A DNA stretch of 30,440 bases from Sulfurimonas sp. (GCF_023228785.1 NZ_JALOAN010000027.1:1-30440); one strand, 5' to 3'. Positions 8,202 through 17,229 are shown, numbered from the stretch's first letter. Made by a program: numbers and translations. Notes: generated from the letters alone by a model not told the origin.

Positions 8202-9054
8202 TTATTTTCCTCGGATTAAAAAAATCGTAAAAATTATACCATTGGTTAGGATAAATTTTAATTATTTTTGTGAGAATATTCATATATTCTTGGGCTATTT
8301 CTTCTAATGACTTTTCTTCTATTGTAATATCTTTAAATATTAACTTATAGTGTTTCTCTTTTGTTAAAACTACAAAAGTTGCTACAAGTGTTTTTTTAAA
8401 TCTATAAGCTATATCAAATGGATTTTTATTTATCTCAACTTGTGAACCTAAAAAATCAACAGTCACAACTTTCCTTGGATCAGTTACTCTATCAGCCATC
8501 ATTGCAACAACTTCTTTGTTCATAAGAGCATTAGCAATTTGTATATTTGCTGCAATTGCGCCTTTGTTTAAATCTATTATTTTCACATTTGATTCATTTT
8601 GGCGCTGCTTAGACTTTTCAAGTTCACTTATTTTATCTTTTGTTGCTTCATGCATCACTATATTCATAGGTGGTATATTTGCTCTCATAGAGTATCCAGC
8701 AGTAGCCCAACCACCAATATGTGAAAGCAAAACTATACCGCCCTCTTGCAGTGACATAAAAGCCTCTCTATTTTCACGTTCAAAAGAGAGTTCATCTGGT
8801 TTTATTCTTGAGATAAATCTATCAAAAATTGAGAGTGCAAAAAGCTTTATATGTCTAAAATAAGCTACATAACTTAATTTTAGACCTAAATGCTCATAAT
8901 AACTCTCTAAAGAGCGCTTAACAGAAGGTGTAAAAACCACATAATAAAGTGTAACAAAATTTAAAATAAATGATACAAATCTATATCCTAAAAGCTTATA
9001 TATTGTCAATAGTATCTTATGTCCTAAGGCATTGCCATACTGTTTTATACCCAT
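8185..9054 (-). CDS. LpxL/HtrB-like lysophospholipid acyltransferase superfamily protein
   Basis: A 289-residue protein resembling the lipid A acyltransferase (LpxL/HtrB) group, with a hydrophobic N-terminal region (residues about 14-42) for membrane attachment. The catalytic block reads LLSHIGGWATAG: His112 is present, but the acidic residue expected five positions later in HX4D/E is Ala117. Downstream, VAMMADRVTDP matches the conserved arginine/aspartate-containing block of the family. Acyltransferases of this type, often next to a glycosyltransferase 2, are standard in aryl polyene clusters and are believed to place the polyene on a lipid carrier. Start ATG overlaps the GT2 stop by 10 bases. 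The missing acid may mean altered mechanism; activity is unproven. Confidence 0.85.
   Translation of the reverse strand: MGIKQYGNALGHKILLTIYKLLGYRFVSFILNFVTLYYVVFTPSVKRSLESYYEHLGLKLSYVAYFRHIKLFALSIFDRFISRIKPDELSFERENREAFMSLQEGGIVLLSHIGGWATAGYSMRANIPPMNIVMHEATKDKISELEKSKQRQNESNVKIIDLNKGAIAANIQIANALMNKEVVAMMADRVTDPRKVVTVDFLGSQVEINKNPFDIAYRFKKTLVATFVVLTKEKHYKLIFKDITIEEKSLEEIAQEYMNILTKIIKIYPNQWYNFYDFFNPRKINVNKQ
8207..8212 (-). promoter_or_regulatory. Shine-Dalgarno site for the ammonia lyase
   Basis: The minus strand reads GAGGAA five bases before the ATG at 8201. It lies inside the end of the upstream acyltransferase gene, so it decides the lyase start despite the 17-base gene overlap. Confidence 0.75.
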
Positions 9055-9731
9055 AAAATTCCTCTTAATAATAGATATCTTTGAAGCATAAGCTTCGTAT
9101 GAGCCTTAGTCAAACGCCAATTATCATAAAACTTATCAAAATGAGAAACTCTCTCTCCCTTAGGAGGGTAATAACACTCAACTTCAACATCAATAATCTT
9201 GCCTTTTCTATAAGAGTGCAAAGCAAGAACTTCTATCTCAAAGTCAAATCTTCTATTTCTTATACTTAGATCTAAGATATCTATTGGATAGATTCTAAAA
9301 CCACTTTGAGTGTCACCTAGAGATTTGAATGTTTCTAAAAAGACCCAAAAATTACTAAACTTACGACCAAACTTTGAGCTATTTGGTACACTCTCTGAGC
9401 TAAAATCACGATTGCCAATTACTATAGATCCTTCTTTATAGTGAGATGTCAGCTTAACTATCTCTGAGCTTAGATGCTGTTTATCTCCATCAAATGTCAA
9501 GATAGCATCAAAACCTAGTTCTTTAGCACGCTTTGCACCACTTAAGATAGCCTCACCTTTTCCCATATTAACATCATGTCTTACTATATCGATCTCATCA
9601 TATTTTGTAGTTATTTTTTCATCTGATCCATCATCTACTACTATGATTTTATACTCATACTTAAAAAGGTCTTCTATAACCTCATCTATAAAAGGAGAGT
9701 TATAAACAGGTACAACGATAGAGATTTTCAT
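9045..9731 (-). CDS. Glycosyltransferase family 2 protein
   Basis: A 228-residue GT-A fold enzyme. It has the N-terminal SIVVPVYNS, the nucleotide-binding DDGSD (33-37), NMGKGEAI, and the metal-binding FDGDKQH (Asp81/Asp83). Length is short because there is no C-terminal membrane extension, so it probably acts in the cytoplasm on a sugar nucleotide or polyprenyl sugar. GT2 genes adjacent to an LpxL-like acyltransferase are recurrent in aryl polyene clusters, and addition of a sugar or carrier part to the product is the usual suggestion. Flanking genes overlap by 4 and 10 bases. Confidence 0.92.
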   Translation of the reverse strand: MKISIVVPVYNSPFIDEVIEDLFKYEYKIIVVDDGSDEKITTKYDEIDIVRHDVNMGKGEAILSGAKRAKELGFDAILTFDGDKQHLSSEIVKLTSHYKEGSIVIGNRDFSSESVPNSSKFGRKFSNFWVFLETFKSLGDTQSGFRIYPIDILDLSIRNRRFDFEIEVLALHSYRKGKIIDVEVECYYPPKGERVSHFDKFYDNWRLTKAHTKLMLQRYLLLRGILWV

Positions 9732-10018
9732 AAACTAAAACTTGCTACTTCTTTATCTTCACATAAGACACTAAATTTATTGGCACTTCTTTTGTATGTT
9801 AAAGTCTGCTTTGGAGTAACTAAACTCATAAACTTTGCTTTTTTAATAGTTTGGACTTCAAAATTAAAAACATCAGCAACAATTTCAAAGTGAACAAAAC
9901 CAGGAAGGATAGGATGTCTTGGAAAATGTGCTTTAAATATAGGATGTTTTTTATTGCTTAATTTAACAACTGCTTCATTTTCACTTTTTGAGATAACTTC
10001 ATATAAACCCTCAAACAT
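9728..10018 (-). CDS. FabZ-like hot-dog 3-hydroxyacyl-ACP dehydratase (ApeI-type)
   Basis: A 96-residue single hot-dog domain with the FabZ signature HFPRHPILPGFVHFEI: His31 is the catalytic histidine and Glu45 occupies the usual acid position. It is shorter than FabZ (about 150 residues) but similar in size to the short dehydratases of aryl polyene clusters. It should remove water from 3-hydroxyacyl-ACP to give the trans double bonds of the polyene. The ATG overlaps the upstream FAD enzyme end by 8 bases. Confidence 0.88.
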   Translation of the reverse strand: MFEGLYEVISKSENEAVVKLSNKKHPIFKAHFPRHPILPGFVHFEIVADVFNFEVQTIKKAKFMSLVTPKQTLTYKRSANKFSVLCEDKEVASFSL

Positions 10019-11606
10019 ATTGTTGACCTTTTTTAATATCTATTATTTTTAATTTTTGACCTTCGATCGGTTTTATGAGATCTTCTTGTCTGCATCCTAA
10101 TATTCTCGCAGCTGTATCAACTCCAGAGTAAGTAGCTCCAGTTACACCGTGAGCTAAGATACTAGCACCACAAAGATAGAGGTTTTTTACTTCACTTACA
10201 GCTCTAAAAGCATTTGGACCTATTTGGTCTAAACTCTTTTGTGTGCCATAAACACTTCCTTGTGTTGCATTTATAAAGTACTCATTTGTTAAAGGTGTGC
10301 CTAACTCTTTATGAACGATACTCTCTTTAATATTTGGGATGGCTCGATTAAGAGTATTTATCATTTTATCCATCAGCTTCTCTTTAAATTCTAAGTAGCT
10401 TTTTGAACGCTTTTTTACTTCACCCTCAAACTCTTTAAATGCTTCATAATTAATGTAAGTAATTACTTCAAAGGTATGTTCTTTACCATTATAACTAGCT
10501 GGGTCTTTGAGTGTTGTACAGCTAATAAATAGACCGGGAAAATACTCTTGTGAGAGAATATCGCTACTCATCATCTCTTTATAAACATCATCCATATCTC
10601 TATTTGGCATAATCCAAATATTTCCAGAGTCAATTCCAGCAGCCTGAACGTCCATATTTACAGTTAAAAAAAGCATCAAAGATGTACATGAGTATTCACT
10701 TGCATCTAGTTTAGCATTTAGTTTTTCACTCAAGTGTTCTTTGCCTACTAAATCATGATATATCTTTTTTGGATCTGCATTTGAGATTATATTTTTAGCA
10801 TAGATCTTCTCACCGCTACTAAGCTCAACGCCAATTGCTGACTTTTTATCATCAAGTAGGATTTTTTTAACTCTCTCTTTTGTGCGGATTTTTCCATCAT
10901 AACTCTCAATACTTTTTACCATCGCATTGACAATAGATGCTCCACCACCCTCAGGATAGTAGCCACCACTTAAGTAGTGCTCCATTACAGCTGCATGAAG
11001 AGGAAAACTTGCTTTTTTTGGAGGAAGTCCATGATCTCCACACTGAACATTTAAGATCTTTTGTAGTAGCGGATCTTTTACATGCCAGTTTATAACTCTT
11101 TTTAAAGAAAAAAGACCATATTTCCCTAAATGACGAGTTCGCCAAGGGATTGTGACCTTGTCCCAAAAACCATTCATCTTTGGTATGAGTTGTAACTCTC
11201 TACTTACATCACGAACTGTGTTTAAGTATCTGATAATGCCTTTTTTCTCATGAGGAAATCTCTCAATAAGTGCATTTTTAAAGTTATCAAATCCAGCAGG
11301 TATATCAAATCGCTCATCTCCAATCCAACAATGCTCATAGCCTTGTGGATTCATTCTAACAAATGTTAAATCATTAGCAATACCTAAACCTCTATAAAGA
11401 TCATTTGATGACTCTCCCTCAGCCAAAAGACCAATATAGTGAATGCCAGGAGTAAACCTACTTCCATGAAGGGAAAAACTATGACACCAGCCACCAAGAA
11501 GATAGTGCTGTTCTAGTACAAGTACTTTATGCCCTTCTCTAGCAAGACACAAAGCAGAGGCGAGTCCACCAGCTCCAGAACCAATTACAATAGTGTCATA
11601 CTGCAT
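10011..11606 (-). CDS. FAD-dependent oxidoreductase, CrtI/RetSat-like
   Basis: A 531-residue flavoprotein with GSGAGGLASAL (9-19) as FAD/NAD loop, LEQHYLLGGWCHSF typical of the retinol saturase/carotenoid isomerase branch, and C-terminal LYLCGASILAHGVTGATYSG. Compared with the 442-residue paralogue at 4667-5995 it keeps the full C-terminal substrate domain. Members of this branch saturate, isomerise or desaturate polyene chains. In an aryl polyene cluster it might set double-bond geometry or reduce part of the chain, possibly also act in the dialkylresorcinol branch. Substrate is inference. Overlap of one base (TAATG) with the gene before it. Confidence 0.85.
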   Translation of the reverse strand: MQYDTIVIGSGAGGLASALCLAREGHKVLVLEQHYLLGGWCHSFSLHGSRFTPGIHYIGLLAEGESSNDLYRGLGIANDLTFVRMNPQGYEHCWIGDERFDIPAGFDNFKNALIERFPHEKKGIIRYLNTVRDVSRELQLIPKMNGFWDKVTIPWRTRHLGKYGLFSLKRVINWHVKDPLLQKILNVQCGDHGLPPKKASFPLHAAVMEHYLSGGYYPEGGGASIVNAMVKSIESYDGKIRTKERVKKILLDDKKSAIGVELSSGEKIYAKNIISNADPKKIYHDLVGKEHLSEKLNAKLDASEYSCTSLMLFLTVNMDVQAAGIDSGNIWIMPNRDMDDVYKEMMSSDILSQEYFPGLFISCTTLKDPASYNGKEHTFEVITYINYEAFKEFEGEVKKRSKSYLEFKEKLMDKMINTLNRAIPNIKESIVHKELGTPLTNEYFINATQGSVYGTQKSLDQIGPNAFRAVSEVKNLYLCGASILAHGVTGATYSGVDTAARILGCRQEDLIKPIEGQKLKIIDIKKGQQYV

Positions 11607-11956
11607 TATTGAACCGCTATAACAAGTGTTCCAGTAGCTATAGTCATCTTATCTTCAAAGATCTCAAATCCAACATATCTCATTTTATCAAGACGATGTT
11701 CATCTGTTACATGTGCTACAAGTTTTAGTTGGGTTGGTTTTTGCAAAAGCTTTATACCTTTTAGACTAACCAAAAATGCACTCTCTTTGTCATTTACTCT
11801 AAATGAAGCACTGCTTTGAGCAGCAGCTTCAACTAACATTGGGAGTGTTGGGATCTGCTCATACTCTATAAGTACATCAGCAGATTTGTCATCTTTTTTA
11901 AGTGTATACTTTGCAAATTTAATAGGTGCAAGATGTGGAAGCTTTATTTCAGTCAT
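11606..11956 (-). CDS. Hot-dog 3-hydroxyacyl-ACP dehydratase-like protein (ApeP-type)
   Basis: A 116-residue protein whose central helix region LPMLVEAAAQSSASF and following FLVSLKGIKLL match FabA/FabZ-like hot-dog domains (COG4706-type predicted dehydratases) seen in aryl polyene clusters. A clear HxxxxxxPG catalytic histidine is not visible, so it may be a structural or partner dehydratase to the 96-residue gene at 9728-10018. The gene is 5 bases downstream of ACP 2 and overlaps the CrtI-like gene by one base, placing it in the chain-building block. Confidence 0.8.
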   Translation of the reverse strand: MTEIKLPHLAPIKFAKYTLKKDDKSADVLIEYEQIPTLPMLVEAAAQSSASFRVNDKESAFLVSLKGIKLLQKPTQLKLVAHVTDEHRLDKMRYVGFEIFEDKMTIATGTLVIAVQ

Positions 11957-11961
11957 TTCTT

Positions 11962-12219
11962 TTAACTATTTTTTTCGTTATTTATGTACTCTGTAAGAGA
12001 TGCAGATGAAGCAAATATATTTTCAGCTTCAGCCATATTTGTAATTTTCACACTAAACTCTTTTTCTAAAATAAGCGTTAACTCAATCGCATCAACAGAG
12101 TCAAGACCTAAACCATCATCCCCAAAAAGTGCCATATCATCTTCTATCTCATCTGTTGTTATATCTTCGAGGTTTAAGCCTTCGATTATTTTAGCTTTTA
12201 CATCTTCTATTTTTATCAT
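11962..12219 (-). CDS. Acyl carrier protein (ACP 2)
   Basis: An 85-residue acidic protein with phosphopantetheine motif LGLDSVDAIEL (Ser41). It directly follows the AMP ligase gene with a 17-base gap containing AGGACAG as ribosome site. That adjacency suggests this ACP receives the aryl starter from the ligase, as ACP/ligase pairs do in known aryl polyene pathways. Confidence 0.93.
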   Translation of the reverse strand: MIKIEDVKAKIIEGLNLEDITTDEIEDDMALFGDDGLGLDSVDAIELTLILEKEFSVKITNMAEAENIFASSASLTEYINNEKNS

Positions 12220-12236
12220 TATTTCTGTCCTTTTTT

Positions 12237-13427
12237 TTAATTAAATATTACTTTCTTACCCATTGCGGAATTATTAATTTTATCTACATATTTAAGATTA
12301 AATGGAATTGTTATAATACCATAGTATTGACTTATTTTTTCCTTTATAAGACGCTTACTAACTTCCCCTGAGGCTTCAAGTGTGATAAGAATTTGCTCAG
12401 ATCTTAGAAGCTCTTTTTTATATACTAATGAAACTATAGCCTTGTTTATTTCTGGTATCTCTTCTAAGATATTTTCTATTAAAGTAGCAGATATTCTTTT
12501 GCCTGCAATTTTTATAAGTTTATTACTACGACCTATAAGAGTAAATGTTTTATCTTTTATTTCAACAATATCCTCTGTTATATAGGGTTGTATAAGCTCT
12601 ATTATCTCTGAATTTAAAATGTAGTTAGATATAAAAGGAGATCTTACACTCAGCTTATCATCACTACTTTGGATCTTAACATAAGGAAGAGTATTCCACT
12701 CTGCAGAGCGTCCTTTTTTATATGCTATACCACCTGTTTCAGTTGAACCAAAAAGTTGAACAATGTTTGAAGAGTATTTATCTTCAAATATTGCAACATC
12801 TTCTAAGGCTAAAGGTGCGGTAGAAGAGACAAAAAGTGCATGAGACAGATCTTTACTCTCTGGTAATTTTGCCATTGCTTTTATAAATACAGGAGTTGTG
12901 ATTACTAGCGTATCCTCTTTTAAAGCTTCTTCTAAAAGTTCATAAGGTAAAAAGTCTTCTTTGACTACAAGTGTTACACAATCTAATTTTATTGGAAGTA
13001 ATAATCCTGCTAAGATCCCATAAATATGAACAAAAGGAACACTTACTACTACCCTTTTAATATCACGATTTGCAAGAATCTTTTTCAGACTCTCTACTTC
13101 TAGGAGTAAGTTATCTTCTGATTTAAATGCACCAACAGGGAAACCACTGCTTCCTGATGTAAAAAAGAGAATCTTAGAATTTTTGTTTGCCTTATCTATA
13201 CTTTTTAACTCATTAATATTGTTGTTATTATAAAAGTCTAGTAACTGTTTATGGTTAGCATCAAAGAGCACTATCTTTTGTCCACTCAAATATTTTGGTA
13301 TAAAAGTTTTTATAAAATCAAGCTTATTTGTAGTTTGTATATAATCCCAATGAGGGCTTATAGTTACACTTTTTTCTAGATCTATAAGCTCTTTGCTTCC
13401 ATCTAAATTAATATATTCTAAAATCAT
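12237..13427 (-). CDS. AMP-dependent acyl ligase (starter-loading, ApeH-type)
   Basis: A 396-residue adenylate-forming enzyme, shorter than the usual 450-550. Visible motifs are the ATP loop FTSGSSGFPVG (residues 89-99), the LFGSTETGG motif (225-233), GRSNKLIKIAGKRI hinge region and C-terminal MGKK (389-392) with the catalytic lysine. The loop has Val where the family normally has Lys (PKG), a departure that may affect ATP handling. In aryl polyene clusters this enzyme activates the aromatic starter acid and loads it on an ACP. Here the product of the neighbouring ammonia lyase (4-coumarate or cinnamate) is the probable substrate. ATGA overlap with the MMPL gene upstream. Confidence 0.88.
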   Translation of the reverse strand: MILEYINLDGSKELIDLEKSVTISPHWDYIQTTNKLDFIKTFIPKYLSGQKIVLFDANHKQLLDFYNNNNINELKSIDKANKNSKILFFTSGSSGFPVGAFKSEDNLLLEVESLKKILANRDIKRVVVSVPFVHIYGILAGLLLPIKLDCVTLVVKEDFLPYELLEEALKEDTLVITTPVFIKAMAKLPESKDLSHALFVSSTAPLALEDVAIFEDKYSSNIVQLFGSTETGGIAYKKGRSAEWNTLPYVKIQSSDDKLSVRSPFISNYILNSEIIELIQPYITEDIVEIKDKTFTLIGRSNKLIKIAGKRISATLIENILEEIPEINKAIVSLVYKKELLRSEQILITLEASGEVSKRLIKEKISQYYGIITIPFNLKYVDKINNSAMGKKVIFN

Positions 13428-15538
13428 CGCATCACCTTAACTAGTATAAATATTGCACCACAACCTAATGCAATAACAATCCCGATGGAATTTAAAGCCA
13501 CAATAGTACTAAAGATAAGTACACCAAATGCAGCGATGGTACTTAAGAGTGAGTATTTTACAGCCAACATAGTATTGGTTGGTTTTTTAGAGTTACTCAT
13601 ATAGATGCCATAATCAATTCCTATGGCTATAAGGATTATTAGAGAGAAAAGGTGCATGATGTTTATAGCATCCATGCTCACAAGTACAGCCATTGTAAAA
13701 CTTAGAGGAAAGAGTATATAGTTTATGGCGTAGATAAAATGTGCACGGACGCTAAATAAAAGTAGAACAAAGATAATGACAAACACAAATGAACCAAAAT
13801 ATAAAAGGTCGTCATACATCTTCTGCGTGGCTCTATCAAACATCTCTTTTACATCTATGCTAGATATAAAAGAAAGATTTTTTATCTTTTTAACGTCACT
13901 AACAAGCGCTATAGTGTAGTGAATATTTTTATCGTGATAGATAGAGAGTCCATAAGTTTTAAAAATATCTAACTCTTTAACATCACAAGAAATTAGCGGA
14001 GATACAAAAGTATAAGCATTTTTAAAATAACTCTCTTTAAAACCAATCTTTGATGCCTCTTCATTTATAAGTCTATTTAATCTTGCAAAATCATAAGCCT
14101 TTAGCTCTTCTTGTCTTACTTCACAGCTCTTTTGATCTTTAACAAAAGAAGCTAGGGAAAATGTATCTGGAAGTATTGATTTTAGCTCATGCAAGTTTTC
14201 GATCAATTTATTTTGAGTTGTTGCTTCTACGATTACTGGAGTAAGTTTTGATCCACTATTACTTTTAAATAACCTCTCAGCCTCTAAGAGCTTTAGGTTT
14301 TGATAATCTAAATTTCTAATATTGCTATCTAGTTTAAAATTAAAAGCACTATAAGTAAAGAGTGCTAAAGAGAGCACAAAAACAATAAGAGCTGGAATTT
14401 TTCTCTCTTGTCTTACACTCTCTATTTTGTTAGACTCTTCATATCTTTTAAGCCCAAGATATGGAAAAACAAAGGTAAAAAGCACATAAGCAAAAGAGAG
14501 CGATAAAACTGCAAAAGAGCTAATTTGTGAGATCAAAGGAATTGGAATAAAAGAGAAAACAGCAAATGCCGATAGAGTTGTAAGATATCCATAAAGTACA
14601 TTTTTATCAATCTTTTTAGAAGCCTCATAAAAATTATGAAAGTGATAATGTAGAAGATAGTCAATACTTACAGCTGTTAAACTCATCCCAAATGCCAAAG
14701 ATAAAATATTGAAATTATCAATAAATATTGTACTTATTAAACTTGCAAAAAGCATGGATGAGATGAGTGCTACTACGGTTTGAGAAAGAAGTCTAATATT
14801 TTTTATAAGAATATAATAGATCAGAAGTAAAATAACTGTAGAGAGTATAATTATCCACTGAACATCTGCTTTAATTTTGCTAGAGTTTTCAACTGTGTAA
14901 AAAAATGGAGCAAATGCCACAACTTTTGGATACTCTTTAAGTAAAGTATGCACATCTTCATAAAGCTCTTTGGCTTCACTCATTTGAGAAGGCGAAACAT
15001 CTGTCATAACTCGGATTAAAAAACCATAATCTCCTAACGTTATAAACTCACCCTTATGCGATATCCCAGAGTATTTAATATTTTCTAATTTAAAAAGGGC
15101 TAAAGGATCATTTTTATCTATACTTGAGTAAAAAACACTAGAGAGTTGTTCATCATAAAGTGCTTGTAATTTTTGCAAAACTTGCTCTTTTGTGATATTG
15201 GCATCATTAAATTTTGCAAGTATAGAGTAGTTGTTTTTATAGTAATCTTGTATCTCCTCCGTTGGAACTATGCTTGATTGAACAAAGTTTATATGTTTTA
15301 GTTCTTTTAGTTTTTTAGAGATCTCACGAAGATCTGCTTTGGACTTTTTATCAAAGCCTTTAACTGCTATGAGCATCTCTTTAGAATAGCCCAAATTGTT
15401 AGCAATGCTTAACTTCTCAACACTCTCCTTTGTTGCAAAGAGTGAGAGTAGATTTGTAGATATAGTCATACTATCTTTTAGTAAAACACCTACAGATAGA
15501 AGAATAAATAGTATTATAAAATTAAGATATTTAGTCAT
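13424..15538 (-). CDS. MMPL/RND-family exporter
   Basis: A 704-residue inner-membrane protein in the classic two-repeat arrangement. An N-terminal helix is followed by a large periplasmic loop and a helix block (about residues 225-390), then a second periplasmic loop and helix block (about residues 590-704). MMPL proteins use the proton gradient to move lipid-like products. In aryl polyene clusters this gene is always paired with a LolA-like periplasmic protein, as here (15531-16010), suggesting transfer of the polyene lipid towards the outer membrane. Total length is short for RND pumps (about 1,000) but normal for the cluster family. The start overlaps the LolA-like gene by 8 bases. Confidence 0.9.
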   Translation of the reverse strand: MTKYLNFIILFILLSVGVLLKDSMTISTNLLSLFATKESVEKLSIANNLGYSKEMLIAVKGFDKKSKADLREISKKLKELKHINFVQSSIVPTEEIQDYYKNNYSILAKFNDANITKEQVLQKLQALYDEQLSSVFYSSIDKNDPLALFKLENIKYSGISHKGEFITLGDYGFLIRVMTDVSPSQMSEAKELYEDVHTLLKEYPKVVAFAPFFYTVENSSKIKADVQWIIILSTVILLLIYYILIKNIRLLSQTVVALISSMLFASLISTIFIDNFNILSLAFGMSLTAVSIDYLLHYHFHNFYEASKKIDKNVLYGYLTTLSAFAVFSFIPIPLISQISSFAVLSLSFAYVLFTFVFPYLGLKRYEESNKIESVRQERKIPALIVFVLSLALFTYSAFNFKLDSNIRNLDYQNLKLLEAERLFKSNSGSKLTPVIVEATTQNKLIENLHELKSILPDTFSLASFVKDQKSCEVRQEELKAYDFARLNRLINEEASKIGFKESYFKNAYTFVSPLISCDVKELDIFKTYGLSIYHDKNIHYTIALVSDVKKIKNLSFISSIDVKEMFDRATQKMYDDLLYFGSFVFVIIFVLLLFSVRAHFIYAINYILFPLSFTMAVLVSMDAINIMHLFSLIILIAIGIDYGIYMSNSKKPTNTMLAVKYSLLSTIAAFGVLIFSTIVALNSIGIVIALGCGAIFILVKVMR

Positions 15539-16010
15539 TTATATTGATACTTATTGTGTCATTATTTTGTAAAAAGAGCTTTATATATTTAAGTTCATTA
15601 TCATATTTGCGAAGTTCAATTAGATTTATATAGTTTTTTATAGCACCAAGAGGTTTTAGTATTTTTACATTAGATCTATCTTCTATCTCAAACATACCTT
15701 CCAACTCACTCTCATCACCCTTATGGAGCAAACGAAGTATGTCAAAGTATTGCATCATCTTACTAGATTGCATCTCTGGGAGTTGCACGATTTTACCATT
15801 TTCATAGTAGTTTAGAGTGTCATTATCATAGTCAATCTCTCTAGCGCTTTGCGGATATGATATATTTAAACCATTTTTTGTAAAGCTTATCTTACCTTCT
15901 AACTGTGTTGAGCGGTTTATAGCGTCGCTATATCTTAGCTCTGTAAAGCTATAAGTTTGTGCAAATACAGAACTTGCTAAGAGTAAAGATAGAAGTACTT
16001 TTTGGATCAT
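15531..16010 (-). CDS. LolA-like periplasmic lipid carrier protein
   Basis: A 159-residue protein with a clear Sec signal peptide: lysine at 4, hydrophobic LLSLLLASSVFA, and likely cleavage after residue 17 (VFA/QT). The mature part is beta-rich, of LolA-like size and pattern, without cysteines in the mature region. Known aryl polyene clusters encode an outer-membrane lipoprotein carrier relative next to the MMPL exporter, which fits the position. It should ferry the product across the periplasm. Start ATGA overlaps the halogenase-like gene stop. Confidence 0.8.
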   Translation of the reverse strand: MIQKVLLSLLLASSVFAQTYSFTELRYSDAINRSTQLEGKISFTKNGLNISYPQSAREIDYDNDTLNYYENGKIVQLPEMQSSKMMQYFDILRLLHKGDESELEGMFEIEDRSNVKILKPLGAIKNYINLIELRKYDNELKYIKLFLQNNDTISININD

Positions 16011-17224
16011 GACTTTAGCATCTCATATGTTTTCTCAAGAGCATATTTTGAAGAAGTTACAAAGCTATTATCTTTATCCCAGACATAACCACTTAGAATT
16101 GAGACTATTTTTTTCGTAATTTCAGGGTTTTTCTTTTGAGAGAAAAGTATAGTCTGCAATGTGCCATCATACCAACCATTTACATAGTCTCTAAACACAT
16201 CTATACCTAGCATCATATAATCTTCATATTCTACCTTATAATCAACTACTTCACCTTTTAATTCTCTTGCTGTGAGTTCTGCTGCTTTTGAACCTGATTC
16301 TAGAGCGAGTGTTACACCAGAAGAGAAAACTGGATCAAGAAATTCAGAAGCATTTCCTGTTAATATAAAGTTTTTATCATAAAGTTTTGTAACTGCTGCT
16401 GAGTATCCACTCAAAGAGTTTACCTCTACAATTCTTTTAGACTCAGCATATCTTTTAGATGCTGATGGGTTATTGTAAATAATATGTTCCCAAAACTCTT
16501 CATCACTCATATTAAACTTTTTAAAGTACTTCTCAGTACAGACTACGCCAACTGAAGTTACTCCATCTGAAAATGGGATATTCCAAATCCACGCTTCATT
16601 ATCACCAACAACATCTACAAAGATATAACCATTTTGTTCGCCCTCTGGACGGTTGTCTTTATCTACACGAGCAAAAGTTGCACGACGAAGTGCTAGATGA
16701 GAATCAGCTTCAAGATCCAGTAATCGAGGTAGAACACGACCATAACCTGAAGCATCTAAAACTTTCTTCGCCTTATAGAGTTCCTCGCTACCATCTAAAT
16801 TTTTCACTGTGATAATATTTTCATTCTCATCATAGGCTATAACCTCTACTTCATACTCAACATCACAGCCTTTTCTCTGAGCCTCATCTATTAAAAGTTT
16901 GTCAAAAACTTCACGCTTTACCTGAAAAGAACTTCCCCACTTTTGACCTAAGTTTTGTGAAAAATTTAGTGCTGCAAAGTCGCCCTCTTCATTTCTAAAT
17001 GCAACCCCACCTTTAAACTGAAACCCTGCTTCTTTGACCACGTCAAGTAAATTTGCTTTTTCTAAGAGTTCATTACACCTTGGAAGTAGAGATTCACCTA
17101 TCATAAATCTTGGCAATTTAAGCTTATCAACAATCTTTACACTAAAGCCATCTTCTACTAGTTTTGCCCCTGCGATAGATCCAGCAGGACCTGCCCCTAT
17201 AATAAATACATCTACTTCTTTCAT
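16007..17224 (-). CDS. Flavin-dependent halogenase-like FAD oxidoreductase
   Basis: A 405-residue flavoprotein. The FAD loop IIGAGPAGS lies at residues 8-16; the halogenase hallmark WxWxIP is present as WIWNIP (212-217); and FLDPVFSSG (295-303) fits the FxxPxxSxG pattern linked to flavin halogenases. Lys71 in FQFKGG is a candidate for the catalytic lysine. Flexirubin-type pigments can be chlorinated on a ring, so a halide-transferring role on aryl or resorcinol ring is plausible, but halogenation itself is not proven and some family members act as oxygenases. The start is the ATG at 17224, behind a strong AGGAG; a longer reading to 17311 would run into repeat DNA and is rejected. It is the first gene of the long operon. 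Confidence 0.88.
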   Translation of the reverse strand: MKEVDVFIIGAGPAGSIAGAKLVEDGFSVKIVDKLKLPRFMIGESLLPRCNELLEKANLLDVVKEAGFQFKGGVAFRNEEGDFAALNFSQNLGQKWGSSFQVKREVFDKLLIDEAQRKGCDVEYEVEVIAYDENENIITVKNLDGSEELYKAKKVLDASGYGRVLPRLLDLEADSHLALRRATFARVDKDNRPEGEQNGYIFVDVVGDNEAWIWNIPFSDGVTSVGVVCTEKYFKKFNMSDEEFWEHIIYNNPSASKRYAESKRIVEVNSLSGYSAAVTKLYDKNFILTGNASEFLDPVFSSGVTLALESGSKAAELTARELKGEVVDYKVEYEDYMMLGIDVFRDYVNGWYDGTLQTILFSQKKNPEITKKIVSILSGYVWDKDNSFVTSSKYALEKTYEMLKS

Positions 17225-17229
17225 AATCA

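Noticed and set aside
11984..12244. Plus-strand 86-codon frame over ACP 2
   Set aside because: Complement of the ACP, whose phosphopantetheine motif and ribosome site support the minus strand.
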